Shown in pieces: positions 39,758 to 48,243 of a DNA stretch of 51,706 bases. The DNA comes from Streptomyces sp. JJ36. Its GTDB lineage: Bacteria > Actinomycetota > Actinomycetes > Streptomycetales > Streptomycetaceae. The translations under genes were made by a program, and so were the position numbers. Location: contig NZ_JACYHE010000042.1 in the NCBI RefSeq assembly GCF_021696945.1, positions 1 to 51,706 on the forward strand, given 5' to 3'. Within the stretch, counting starts at the first letter, position 1. Each line of letters opens with the position of its first letter. The notes under the pieces were generated by a model. It saw only the letters and a program-made list of their open reading frames with translations. It was not told the DNA's origin and made no database searches.

Positions 39758-41872
39758 TCAGGTCGGCACCAGGGTGACCTCGGTGGCCTTGACGCTCGTC
39801 CACACCGGCGTGCCGTCGGCCAGGCCGAGTTCGGCCGCGGCCTGCGGGGTGATCTCCGCGATCAGCTCCGGCACCTCCGCCGAGGCGACCAGCACCCGCA
39901 GCCGGCTGCCCACCGCGGTCACCTCGCGCACCGTGCCGGGCCAGACGTTCCGCGGGCTGCCCGCCGGGCGGGACAGGTGCAGCGCCACGGACTCCGGCGG
40001 CACGGTCGCCAGCGCCGGCTCCCCCGCCGGCAGTGGGTCCGCCGCCACCAGGTGCCCGCCGCCCGGCACCCGCAGGCCCTCCGGGGTGCTGACGCCCGGC
40101 CACGCGTTGCGGCCCAGCATCCGGGCCACCCACGGGGAGCGCGGATGCCGCGCCACCTCGGCCGGCGGCGCGTCCTGTAGCGTACGGCCGCCGTCCAGCA
40201 CCAGCACCCGGTCGGCCAGCGAGACGGCCTCCACCGGGTCGTGCGTCACCAGCAGGCACACGCCGCGGAAGTGCCGCAGATGGGTCCGGAGGGTGTGCCG
40301 CACCCGGGCCCGGGTGGTCTGGTCGAGAGCTGCCAGCGGCTCGTCGAGCAGCAGCAGCCGCGGCCGCGCGGCCAGGGCGCGGGCGAGCGCCACCCGGCCG
40401 GCCTGTCCGCCGGAGAGCTGCGCCGGCCGGCGGTGGGCGAGCCCGCCGACGCCGAGCCGGTCCAGCCAGAGCTGCGCCGCGCGGCGCGCCTCCGCGCGGG
40501 GCGTGCCGTGCGCCCGCAGCCCGTACGCGGTGTTGCCCAGGGCCGTGAGGTGCGGGAAGAGCGCCCCGCTCTGCGGCACCCAGGACACGCCGCGGCGGTG
40601 CGGCGGGAGCGCGGTGACGTCGGCCTCGCCGAGGTGCAGCTCCGCGTGCGCCCGCGGGGTGAGGCCGAGCAGGGCGCGCAGCAGGGTCGTCTTTCCGGCA
40701 CCGTTGGGCCCGACCACGGCGACGGTGGTGCCGGGGGCGGCCTCCAGGGTCAGCCGGTCGGACCCGGTCACCTCGGCACGCAGTGCCCAGCCGGCCGCGT
40801 CGTCCTCCCCCACCGGGGTCCCGGCGGAGAGCTCCTCCGGCCCGTGGCCACCCGGGGGCGCCGGCCGGCCCGGGACAGACTCCCGGTGGGCACCGGGCCT
40901 GTCCCCGTCCGGGAGGCCGGGGGCGTCCCCCGGGCCGGGCGCCCCCGCGGGCTCCTCGGCCACGTCCGCGCCCGGGTCCGTACGGGCCGTGCGGGCCGTG
41001 CGGGCCGTGCGGTCCCCGCCGACGCTCCAGCGTCCCCGCAGCCCCACCAGCACCGCCATGGCCACCGCCAGCAGCAGCAGCGAGACCGAGGTGGCGGCCT
41101 CCGGATCCTCCTGCAACAGGAGATACACCTGGAGCGGCAGGGTCTGGGTGGCCCCCGGCAGGTTCCCGGCGAAGGTGATGGTGGCCCCGAACTCGCCGAG
41201 CGCCCGCGCCCAGGTCAACGCCGCGCCCGCGGCCAGCCCCGGGGCGACCAGGGGCAGCGTGACCGTGGTGAACACCCGCAGCGGCGAGGCCCCCAGCGAG
41301 GCCGCGGTCTCCTCGTAGCCGGGCCGCAGCGCCGCCAGGCTGCCCTCCAGGCTGATCACCAGGAAGGGCATCGACACGAAGGTCGCGGCGACCACCGCAC
41401 CGGCGGAGTGGAACGGCAGCGTCACCCCGAAGACGTCCTCCAGCCAGGGGCCGAGCAGGCCGCGCCGCCCGAAGCCGAGCAGCAGCGCGAGACCCCCCAC
41501 CGTCGGCGGCAGCACCATGGGCAGCAGCACCAGCGACCGTACGACCGCCTTGCCGCGAAACGGCACCCGGGCGAGCACCCAGGCCAGCGGCACGCCCAGC
41601 AGCAGGGAGAGCCCGAGGGACCAGAAGGAGACCACCAGGGACAGCCGGAGCGCCGTCAGCACGGCGTCACCGGTCAGATGGGTGCCCAGGTCGCCCCAGG
41701 GCGTACGGGCCAGGACGCCGGCCAGCGGCAGCAGCAGGAAGGCCACCGCCACCAGCGCGGGCACCGCCAGCGCCACCGGCACCCCGCGGCGGGCCGCGAC
41801 CCCGGGCCGGGACGCCGGGCCGGGACGGGGCGCCGTGGCGGGGCGAAAAGGGCGCGCGAGGTTCCGCTGCAT
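39758..41872 (-). CDS. modBC: Fused molybdate ABC transporter permease-ATPase (ModB-ModC)
   Basis: The 704-residue protein combines the two transporter halves. Residues ~30-290 are a ModB-type permease with six helices and the EAA-like loop YEETAASLGASPLRVFTTVTLPL, then TWARALGEFGATITFAGNLPG, typical of molybdate permeases. After a ~110-residue low-complexity linker, residues ~390-600 are a ModC ATPase: Walker A VVGPNGAGKTTLLRALLG, signature LSGGQAGRVALARAL, Walker B RLLLLDEPLAALD, and switch His in LLVTHDPVEAV. A C-terminal TOBE domain (WPGTVREVTAVGSRLRVLV..) binds the oxyanion. The 9-bp repeat coding RTARTAR in the linker lies at 40984-41012. It follows modA after 14 bp. ATG 41872. Confidence 0.93.
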   Translation of the reverse strand: MQRNLARPFRPATAPRPGPASRPGVAARRGVPVALAVPALVAVAFLLLPLAGVLARTPWGDLGTHLTGDAVLTALRLSLVVSFWSLGLSLLLGVPLAWVLARVPFRGKAVVRSLVLLPMVLPPTVGGLALLLGFGRRGLLGPWLEDVFGVTLPFHSAGAVVAATFVSMPFLVISLEGSLAALRPGYEETAASLGASPLRVFTTVTLPLVAPGLAAGAALTWARALGEFGATITFAGNLPGATQTLPLQVYLLLQEDPEAATSVSLLLLAVAMAVLVGLRGRWSVGGDRTARTARTARTDPGADVAEEPAGAPGPGDAPGLPDGDRPGAHRESVPGRPAPPGGHGPEELSAGTPVGEDDAAGWALRAEVTGSDRLTLEAAPGTTVAVVGPNGAGKTTLLRALLGLTPRAHAELHLGEADVTALPPHRRGVSWVPQSGALFPHLTALGNTAYGLRAHGTPRAEARRAAQLWLDRLGVGGLAHRRPAQLSGGQAGRVALARALAARPRLLLLDEPLAALDQTTRARVRHTLRTHLRHFRGVCLLVTHDPVEAVSLADRVLVLDGGRTLQDAPPAEVARHPRSPWVARMLGRNAWPGVSTPEGLRVPGGGHLVAADPLPAGEPALATVPPESVALHLSRPAGSPRNVWPGTVREVTAVGSRLRVLVASAEVPELIAEITPQAAAELGLADGTPVWTSVKATEVTLVPT

Positions 41873-41886
41873 CGTGCCGCCCGTCC

Positions 41887-42684
41887 TCAGGGAGCCTCGA
41901 AGCCCGCGTCCCGCAGGATGCGCTGCGCCGCGGAGCCGTTCAGCCACCGTACGAACGCGGCGGCGGCCTCCGGGTGGGCGGAGGCGTCCAGGGTGGCGGC
42001 CGGGTACGCGGCGAGGGCGTTCTGCCGGTCCGGGATGCGCACGGTGTCGGTGGTGTCCTCGGCGGTGGCCGCGTCGGTGCGGTAGACGATCCCGGCGTCG
42101 GCCTCGCCCAGCTCGACCTTGCTGAGCACCGCGCGGACGTTCGGCTCCCGGGAGACCGGGTCGACGGCGATCCCCTGCCGTTCCAGCACCCGGCGGCTGT
42201 AGCGGCCCACGGGCACCTCGGGGGCGGCGAGCACCACCGTCAGCCCGTTCCGCTCCAGGTCACGCAGACCGCGGACCTTCTGCGGGTTGCCGTCGGCGAC
42301 CGCGACGACCAGCCGGTTCCGGGCGAAGAGCGCCGGGTCGCCGGTCTCCCCCCGCAGCCCGTCCATGGTCCGGGTGTCCGCGGTGGCCACCACGTCGGCC
42401 GGTGCGCCCTGCCGGACCTGCGCGGCCACCTCCTGGGAGCCGGCGAAGGAGAAGCGCACGGAGGTGCCCGGGTGCGCCTCCTGGTAGGCGTCGCCCGCCG
42501 TGCGGAAGACGTCGGTGAGCGAGGCAGCCGCCAGCACCGTCAGCTCGGTGCGCTCGCCCGCTCCGTCGTCGCCGCCTCCTCCGCAGCCGGCAAGGGCGAG
42601 GGCGAGGGTCACGCCGAGCGCGGCGGCGCGGCGGGGCCGGGCGGTCTGCCGGGCACGGCGGGCGGCGGCGGGCGGCGGGGCCAT
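41887..42684 (-). CDS. modA: Molybdate-binding lipoprotein ModA
   Basis: The 265-residue binding protein delivers molybdate, and possibly tungstate, to the ModBC transporter. It has a signal ending in lipobox LALALAGCGGG, then ELTVLAAASLTDVFRTAGDAY (ligand Ser-Leu region), SFAGSQEVAAQVRQGAPADVVATAD, EPNVRAVLSKVELGEADAGIVYRTDA, and AAAFVRWLNGSAAQRILRDAGF near the end, all typical ModA blocks. ATG 42684 follows GAGGAGC. It is 18 bp after the HTH-TOBE gene and 14 bp before modBC, so the three form one operon of regulator, binding protein, and fused transporter. Confidence 0.94.
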   Translation of the reverse strand: MAPPPAAARRARQTARPRRAAALGVTLALALAGCGGGGDDGAGERTELTVLAAASLTDVFRTAGDAYQEAHPGTSVRFSFAGSQEVAAQVRQGAPADVVATADTRTMDGLRGETGDPALFARNRLVVAVADGNPQKVRGLRDLERNGLTVVLAAPEVPVGRYSRRVLERQGIAVDPVSREPNVRAVLSKVELGEADAGIVYRTDAATAEDTTDTVRIPDRQNALAAYPAATLDASAHPEAAAAFVRWLNGSAAQRILRDAGFEAP

Positions 42685-42702
42685 GCGGAGCTCCTCGGCC
42701 GT

Positions 42703-43101
42703 TCAGGACCGGTCGATGTGGACGTTGGTGGACTTCACCCGGGCGGTGGCGCGCATCCCGACCTCCAGGCCCAGTTCCTCGACGGCCTCCCGGGTGAGCA
42801 GGGAGACCAGCCGGTGCGGACCCGCCTGGATCTCCACCTGGGCCGCGACGTCGCCGAGGGTGATCGCGGTGACGATGCCCGGGAAGGCGTTGCGGACCGA
42901 GGTCTGCGGGGCCTCGTCCTCCTCCTGCGGCGGCCGGGCCGCCAGCTCCACGGAGAAGGCGGCCAGGTCGCGGCCGTCGACGAGCCGGCGGCCGGCGGAG
43001 TCGCGGTGGGTGGCGATCCTCCCGGCGTCCGCCCAGCGGCGTGCGGTGTCGGGGCTGACGCCCAGCAGCCGCGCGGCCTGACCGATGGTGTACTGCTGCA
43101 T
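42703..43101 (-). CDS. Molybdate-responsive regulator, MerR-like HTH plus TOBE domain
   Basis: The 132-residue protein opens with QQYTIGQAARLLGVSPDTARRWADAGRI, an excisionase/MerR-like HTH, and after a short linker has a TOBE (Mop-type) domain, SVRNAFPGIVTAITLGDVAAQVEIQ and VGMRATARVKSTNVHIDRS, which binds molybdate. Such small proteins sense intracellular Mo and regulate mod genes. It is the first gene of the operon with modA and modBC. The ATG at 43101 is only 7 bp past a TAGAGT -10 box (43114-43109), so the message is probably leaderless; the -35 is TGTACA at 43137-43132. Binding mode is inferred from the domains. Confidence 0.88.
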   Translation of the reverse strand: MQQYTIGQAARLLGVSPDTARRWADAGRIATHRDSAGRRLVDGRDLAAFSVELAARPPQEEDEAPQTSVRNAFPGIVTAITLGDVAAQVEIQAGPHRLVSLLTREAVEELGLEVGMRATARVKSTNVHIDRS

Positions 43102-43108
43102 GTGCGGC

Positions 43109-43137
43109 ACTCTAACCACGCCAGGCCCGCATGTACA
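43109..43137 (-). promoter_or_regulatory. Leaderless promoter of the mod operon
   Basis: TAGAGT (43114-43109) and TGTACA (43137-43132) on the minus strand are separated by 17 bp. The start codon lies 7 bp beyond the -10, so transcription would begin at or next to the A of ATG 43101. Confidence 0.55.
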
Positions 43138-43257
43138 CGGACTTCGGAGCATCACACGTCGCAGATGCCAGGTCACGGGAGCAGTCTCGTCGGATCCACC
43201 GGGACCCGGCGTTCCGCGCGCCGTCACGGACCACCGGGCACGAGGCCCCGGACACGA

Positions 43258-43304
43258 CGGAGCCCCGCCACCGGTCATCGTCCGGGACCGGGGGCGGGGC
43301 TCCG
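43258..43304 (-). terminator. Terminator of the first BCCT transporter gene
   Basis: CGGAGCCCCGCC at 43258-43269 pairs with GGCGGGGCTCCG at 43293-43304; after one mismatch, CCGGTC pairs with GACCGG, and the loop is nine bases. It lies 19 bp past the transporter stop and separates it from the mod operon promoter. Confidence 0.88.
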
Positions 43305-43322
43305 CGCGGGGCGGGACCGGGG

Positions 43323-45044
43323 CTATCGCTTGGCGCCTCCGGCCTTGTCCTTCGTCCCGCCGTTGTCGCTGAGGGAGCCGTTCTCCAGCCCCTCCTCGAT
43401 CGCCGCGACGGTCTTGTCGATCAGCCGCTCCTGCTGGGCCCTCCGCTTGGCCTCCAGGTACGCCTGGCGTTCCTGGCGGAAGGACTTCAGCGTGGCGACG
43501 CACATGCCGATCATCACGAAGCTGAACGGCAGCGCGATGATGATCGCCACCGTCTTCAGCGTGTCCAGGGAGGCCGTGCCCGAACCGGACGCCAGCAGCA
43601 GCGCGGCCGCGACCGCACCCTCGGCGACGGCCCAGAAGACCCGGCTCCACACCGGCGGGTTCGGGTCGCCGCCGGAGGCCAGCATGTCCACCACGTACGA
43701 ACCGGAGTCCGAGGAGGTGACGAAGAAGAGCACGATCAGCAGGATCGCCACACCGGCGACGAAGGTGCCGCCCGGCAGCGTGTCCAGCAGGTCGAACAGG
43801 GCGTTGTTGGTACTCACGCCCTCCTCGCCGATGTAGTCGTGCTCGCCGTTCATCTGCTGGTGCAGGGCGCTGCCGCCGAAGACGGCGAACCACACGAAGG
43901 TGAGCAGGGTCGGGACCAGCAGCACACCGCAGACGAACTCACGGACCGTGCGGCCGCGGGAGATGCGGGCGATGAAGATGCCGACGAACGGCGCCCAGGA
44001 GATCCACCAGCCCCAGTAGAAGACGGTCCAGCCGCTGACCCAGCTGGTGCCGTCGTCGCCCTGGGAGGCGCCGGTGTCGAAGCTCAGCCGCAGGATGCTC
44101 TGCAGGTAGTTGCCGACGTCCTGGACCAGGCCGTTGAAGATGAACAGCGTCGGGCCCAGGAGCATCACGAAGAGCATGATCGCCGCGGCCAGGCCCATGT
44201 TGATGTTGGACAGCCACTTGATGCCCTTGCCGATGCCGCTGACGACGGAGAGCGTGGCGATGGCGGTGATGCAGGCGATCAGCACCACCATCAGGCCCTT
44301 GCTCCCCGGATCGTCCACCCAGCCGAGGAAGTTCATGCCGCTGGCGATCTGCATCACGCCGAGACCCAGCGAGGTCGCCACGCCGAAGAGCGTGCCGATC
44401 ACCGCGACCGTGTCGATGATGTCACCGAAGGCACCCTTGACCTTGTCACCGAAGATCGGCTCCAGAGCCCAGCGGATGGAGACCGGGCGCCCCTTGCGGT
44501 GCACCGCGTAGGCGACGGCCAGGCCGACCACGACGTAGATGGCCCACGGGTGGATGCCCCAGTGCAGGAACGTCTGCACCATGGCGAACTCGGAGCGGGC
44601 GGCCTCGCCCTCCCCGACGCCCGGCCGTGGCGCGTCGTAGAAGTTCAGCGGCTCGGCCACCCCCCAGAAGACCAGGCCGATGCCCATGCCGGCGGCGAAC
44701 AGCATCGCCAGCCAGGAACCCGTGCTGAACTCGGGTTTCTCCCCGTCCTTGCCCAGCTTGATGTCTCCGTAGCGGCCGATGCCGACCCAGAGGACGAAGA
44801 TCACGAAGAGCGAGACCAGAGCCATGTAGAACCAGCTCAGGTTGCCCACGATCTTCTCGTGCACATCCTGCACCGCCTCGGCCGCATCCTCCTGGCCGAT
44901 CGCGGCGAACAGCACGAAGCCCAGGATGACCAAAGCCGCCGGGTAGAAGACCCGCGGCGCGATGGACCCGGAACGTGTGGTTCCCTCCGGCCCTGAGGGG
45001 GCCGGATTATCCTTCGGCGGTTTCGCCGTCGATTGCGCAGCCAC
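43323..45044 (-). CDS. BCCT-family betaine/carnitine/choline transporter
   Basis: The 573-residue protein has 12 predicted helices. TM3 region AAGMGIGLVFWGVAEPLNF carries the GMGIG stretch of Na+-coupled betaine carriers such as BetP, and TM8 SGWTVFYWGWWISWAPFVGIF is the aromatic substrate box and BCCT signature, followed by ARISRGRTVREFV. The charged C-terminus (RQERQAYLEAKRRAQQERL) resembles the osmosensory tails of the family. The substrate is likely glycine betaine or a relative; ectoine, proline or carnitine cannot be excluded. GTG 45044 follows GAAGGAAAG. It is downstream of a second BCCT gene on the same strand with 165 bp between; no strong stem was seen there. Confidence 0.94.
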   Translation of the reverse strand: MAAQSTAKPPKDNPAPSGPEGTTRSGSIAPRVFYPAALVILGFVLFAAIGQEDAAEAVQDVHEKIVGNLSWFYMALVSLFVIFVLWVGIGRYGDIKLGKDGEKPEFSTGSWLAMLFAAGMGIGLVFWGVAEPLNFYDAPRPGVGEGEAARSEFAMVQTFLHWGIHPWAIYVVVGLAVAYAVHRKGRPVSIRWALEPIFGDKVKGAFGDIIDTVAVIGTLFGVATSLGLGVMQIASGMNFLGWVDDPGSKGLMVVLIACITAIATLSVVSGIGKGIKWLSNINMGLAAAIMLFVMLLGPTLFIFNGLVQDVGNYLQSILRLSFDTGASQGDDGTSWVSGWTVFYWGWWISWAPFVGIFIARISRGRTVREFVCGVLLVPTLLTFVWFAVFGGSALHQQMNGEHDYIGEEGVSTNNALFDLLDTLPGGTFVAGVAILLIVLFFVTSSDSGSYVVDMLASGGDPNPPVWSRVFWAVAEGAVAAALLLASGSGTASLDTLKTVAIIIALPFSFVMIGMCVATLKSFRQERQAYLEAKRRAQQERLIDKTVAAIEEGLENGSLSDNGGTKDKAGGAKR

Positions 45045-45209
45045 GCACTCTTTCCTTCGCGATAGGGGACGTTTGGCCGGCGGGCCGGGACGACATCGGC
45101 CCGAGGCAAGCGCCTCCCCCCGATGGCCGGAATCATTCATCACAAAACCATCTCGGCACTCCGTGTCAGCGCCCGGATGCACCGTCAACGGGCTGCCCCC
45201 CGGCCGGAG

Positions 45210-47066
45210 TCAGCCGTTCCCGCGGTCCTCCCCCGGCTCCTCCATGGAACCGGACGACTCCGTTCCGAAGCCGGTGGTCCCCGGCTCCGTGCCGGCCACA
45301 TGCGCCCCGTGCGCGGCCTCGTCCTCCGCCAGTGCCTGCTCGTCCGCCCGGCGCCGCAGCTCGTCGAGGTCCACGTCGGACGCCGGGCCCACCCGCAGCG
45401 CGAAGTCGCCCGCGTACCGCTCGTGACCGGTGAGCACGGCGCGCTCGATGGCTTCCGCGCCCCGCTCACCGCGCTGGATCAGCGCGTCCCGGCGCAGGTC
45501 CCGCAGCAGCGCGAAACACAGCGCCACCATCACCAGGGTGAAGGGCACCGCAGCCAGGATGGTGAGGTTCTGCAACCCGTCCAGGGCGGACGCACCACCG
45601 TGGCCGATCAGCAGCATGATCGCCGCGACCGCGCCGGTGACCGCGCCCCAGAAGATGACCACCGGACGGATCGGCTCCAGCGTGCCGCGCTGCGAGAGGG
45701 TGCCCATCACGATCGAGGCCGCGTCCGCGCCGGAGACGAAGAAGATCCCGACCAGGATCATCACCACCAGGCTGGTGAGCGTCGCCGCCGGGTACTCCCG
45801 CAGCACCGCGAAGAGCTGCCCCTCGGCCGTCGCCTCCCGGGTGAGCGGGACCCCCCGCTCCTCCAGCCGCATGGCGGTGCCGCCGAAGACCGCGAACCAG
45901 ACCAGGCTGACCACGCTCGGCACCAGGATCACCCCGCCGATGAACTGCCGGATCGTCCGCCCGCGGGAGATCCGCGCGATGAACATGCCCACGAACGGCG
46001 TCCAGGAGATCCACCACGCCCAGTAGAAGACCGTCCAGCTCGACAGCCACTCCGCGACGTTCTCCCCCGTGCTGGCCTCGGTACGCGCCGCCATCTCCGG
46101 CAGGTCGCCGACGTACGAGCCCAGCGAGGTGGGCAGCAGGTCGAGCTGGAGCACGGTCGGGCCGACCACGAAGAGGAAGACCACCAGCAGCGCGGCCAGC
46201 ACCATGTTGATGTTGGAGAGCCACTGGATGCCCCGCTCCACGCCCGACACGGCGGAGAGCACGAAGAAGACGGTGAGGACCGCGATGACCGTCACCAGCA
46301 GACCGCTGCCGGGGTCGGTCAGCCAGCCGACCTCCTCCATGCCGCTGCCGATCTGCAACGCACCCAGGCCCAGCGAGGCCGCCGACCCGAAGAGCGTGGC
46401 GATGATCGCGAGGATGTCGATGACCCGGCCGGGCGCTCCGTTGGCGCGCCGCTCCCCGATGAGCGAGGTGAAGGTGGCGCTGATGGTCTGCCGGCGGCCG
46501 CGCCGGAAGGCGCTGTAGGCGATGGCGAGCCCGACGACGGCGTAGATGGCCCACGGGTGCAGCGTCCAGTGGAAGAGCGTCGTGGCCATGGCGTTGGCCA
46601 TGGCCGCGCCCGCGTCCCGGGGGTCGGTGCCCGGCGGCGGTTCGGCGAAGTGCGTCAGCGGCTCGTTGACGCCGTAGAACATCAGTCCGATGCCCATCCC
46701 GGCGCTGAACATCATGGCGATCCAGGAGACCGTGCGGAACTCCGGCGGCTCGCCCTCCGCCCCCAGGGTGATCCGCCCGTAGCGGCTGAAGGCCAGCCAG
46801 AGCGAGAAGAGCACGAACCCGGAGGCGGCGAGCACGAAGGCCCAGCCGGCGTTGTGGATGACCTTCTCCAGGAGCGTCGCCGACACGTCGGCGAGGGAGT
46901 CCGTCGAGATCCCGCCCCAGGCGACGAAGGCGCAGGTGAGGACCGCGGCGACGCCGAAGACGACCCGGTCCGTCCGCGGTCTGCGGGCGGGCGCGGCGGT
47001 GGCGGGCGTGGTGCCCATCACCTCGTCGTCGTCGGGTGAGCCCTTGCCCTCCTGGCGGTTCAGCAC
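45210..47066 (-). CDS. Second BCCT-family osmolyte transporter
   Basis: The 618-residue carrier parallels its neighbour: TM3 SAGMGIGLMFYGVNEPLTHF, TM8 SSWTVFYWAWWISWTPFVGMF, IARISRGRTIRQFIGG, and a long acidic C-tail ending EEPGEDRGNG. Differences from the first transporter (NEP instead of AEP, FLFVVGPTVLQLDLLP loop) suggest a different substrate or affinity. The start GTG 47066 follows GAGAGG; an internal ATG at 47018 is an alternative. Two BCCT genes adjacent on one strand are unusual enough to suggest duplication and divergence. The upstream side is the rtcB remnant and its terminator. Confidence 0.94.
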   Translation of the reverse strand: MLNRQEGKGSPDDDEVMGTTPATAAPARRPRTDRVVFGVAAVLTCAFVAWGGISTDSLADVSATLLEKVIHNAGWAFVLAASGFVLFSLWLAFSRYGRITLGAEGEPPEFRTVSWIAMMFSAGMGIGLMFYGVNEPLTHFAEPPPGTDPRDAGAAMANAMATTLFHWTLHPWAIYAVVGLAIAYSAFRRGRRQTISATFTSLIGERRANGAPGRVIDILAIIATLFGSAASLGLGALQIGSGMEEVGWLTDPGSGLLVTVIAVLTVFFVLSAVSGVERGIQWLSNINMVLAALLVVFLFVVGPTVLQLDLLPTSLGSYVGDLPEMAARTEASTGENVAEWLSSWTVFYWAWWISWTPFVGMFIARISRGRTIRQFIGGVILVPSVVSLVWFAVFGGTAMRLEERGVPLTREATAEGQLFAVLREYPAATLTSLVVMILVGIFFVSGADAASIVMGTLSQRGTLEPIRPVVIFWGAVTGAVAAIMLLIGHGGASALDGLQNLTILAAVPFTLVMVALCFALLRDLRRDALIQRGERGAEAIERAVLTGHERYAGDFALRVGPASDVDLDELRRRADEQALAEDEAAHGAHVAGTEPGTTGFGTESSGSMEEPGEDRGNG

Positions 47067-47186
47067 CTGGTGACCTCTCCCTCACTCCGTACGAAGACGG
47101 TTCCTCGGAGCCGTCCTCCGAGTCGCTGCGCACCGGAGAGCCCCGAGTATTCCTGTTCAGCCCCTTCGGGGCGCCCGCGGCACACG

Positions 47187-47230
47187 CGGAGGGGCGGGGC
47201 GCGACCGTCCGGCCGCTCCCCGCCCCTCCG
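47187..47230 (-). terminator. Terminator inherited from the rtcB gene
   Basis: CGGAGGGGCGGGG at 47187-47199 pairs perfectly with CCCCGCCCCTCCG at 47218-47230 (13-bp stem). It lies 14 bp past the surviving rtcB stop codon on the minus strand, where an rtcB terminator would be, and about 120 bp before the BCCT start. Confidence 0.75.
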
Positions 47231-47243
47231 GTTTGCCTGCTTC

Positions 47244-47291
47244 TCAGCCCTTCACACAGACGACCTGCTTGAGTTCGGCCACGACCTCGAC
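47244..47291 (-). pseudogene. rtcB: 3' end of an rtcB RNA-ligase gene (remnant)
   Basis: The minus strand reads VEVVAELKQVVCVKG followed by TGA at 47246-47244, the conserved C-terminus of actinobacterial-type RtcB proteins. The frame upstream of this (to 47330) no longer matches RtcB and meets a TGA about 28 codons before the stop. The next ~950 bp toward the rtcB start do not contain the RtcB core. With the matching 5' fragment at 48244-48357 in the same orientation, this shows one ancestral rtcB gene that lost its middle. Confidence 0.8.
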
Positions 47292-47400
47292 GCTCCGAAC
47301 TTCGTTGCGGAGCGCTCCGCTTCCTCCGTGCGCTCACCAGTTCGAGTGATCGAAGGCTGATTCCCTTCCTTGCAGTACAGCCTCGCCCGAATATCAGATC

Positions 47401-48243
47401 ATGACCTTCATGAAGCTGGAAGTACCTGAATACGCCTACATGTTCGCCTTTCTCCAGATGGACGGCCATCTGGAGAAAGGCCGGGGCAAGAAGGGACGGC
47501 TTTCGGTGGAAATCGGCTATCAGGACGTCGAGATCCTGCACCGGTTTCGGGAGCTGACCCCCTACCCGAGCACAGTCGGGGAGCGCACACGGGCCACCAA
47601 CTTCGCCGAGGAGCACCGCTCGGCGATCTGGACACTGTGTTCTCTGGAGGCCAGGACCCTCTTGCACGACCTGGGCTTACCCCATGGCCGCAAGTCTTCG
47701 CTGGTCACCCCACCGCGCAACCCGTTCGCCGAGGCCGACTACGTGCGAGGGCTGGTGGACGCGGACGGATCCGTCGGTCGCACGTCCCAGGGTTTGCCGT
47801 TCGTCGCCCTCACCACCGCGAGCACGGCACTCGCACGCTATTTCTGTTCCTACGGGGCACTTGTCACGGGCGCCCATCGCACTGTGCGACGGAACTCCAG
47901 AGACCGGGTCTACAACGTTCTGTACACCAAGGAGGCAGCGCTCGCGCTGATCCGCCACCTCTACTATCCGGATTGCCTGGCCCTGGAGCGCAAGCAGAAG
48001 GCGGCACGCGAAGCGCTCGGCTGGACTCGTCCGGCAGGTATGAAGAAGCGCACGCCAGGACGCCGATGGCACCCCTGGGAAGACGAAGTGCTTCTGCGCT
48101 GTGAAGGCCCGGCGGAGGCTGCTGCCCTCCTCGGTCGCTCGGAAAGCAGTTGTTACATGCGGCTGTGGCGCTTCCGCCGAGGAGATCTCAGCCTGGCTGC
48201 GCCCGGGCGTGGCGCGCAGGAGGTCAGGCGCGAAGGTCCGTGA
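47401..48243 (+). CDS. LAGLIDADG homing endonuclease-like protein with C-terminal Myb-like HTH
   Basis: The 280-residue protein has two LAGLIDADG-like helices, YMFAFLQMDGHLEKGRG (near residue 14) and ADYVRGLVDADGSVGRT (near residue 115), each with its acidic residue, separated by ~100 residues as in single-chain enzymes. The last ~60 residues (RRWHPWEDEVLLRC, AAALLGRSESSCYMRLWRFR) form a Myb/SANT-like HTH that would add DNA specificity. ATG 47401 lacks a Shine-Dalgarno; GAATAT lies six bases upstream, so leaderless expression is possible. Codons such as TTT, TCT, CCT and GAA are frequent, unlike the neighbours, which suggests transfer. It lies antisense within the remains of rtcB, between its 5' and 3' fragments. 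Whether it still cuts DNA is unknown. Confidence 0.85.
   Translation: MTFMKLEVPEYAYMFAFLQMDGHLEKGRGKKGRLSVEIGYQDVEILHRFRELTPYPSTVGERTRATNFAEEHRSAIWTLCSLEARTLLHDLGLPHGRKSSLVTPPRNPFAEADYVRGLVDADGSVGRTSQGLPFVALTTASTALARYFCSYGALVTGAHRTVRRNSRDRVYNVLYTKEAALALIRHLYYPDCLALERKQKAAREALGWTRPAGMKKRTPGRRWHPWEDEVLLRCEGPAEAAALLGRSESSCYMRLWRFRRGDLSLAAPGRGAQEVRREGP

Noticed and set aside
2326..47380. Shared 13-mer CCTTGCAGTACAG upstream of the cold-shock gene (2326-2338) and the LAGLIDADG gene (47368-47380)
   Set aside because: A single 13-base match is expected by chance in a window of this size, and the flanks do not align.
47292..47400. tRNA gene or tRNA-associated attachment site next to the LAGLIDADG gene
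   Set aside because: A TTCGAGT-like stretch is present near 47340, but no cloverleaf, CCA-proximal stem or duplicated end could be built.
45123..47667. Long open frames on the plus strand and an alternative minus frame across the BCCT genes
   Set aside because: They are antisense or out-of-frame shadows of the BCCT transporters; the true frames have continuous membrane helices and BCCT motifs.
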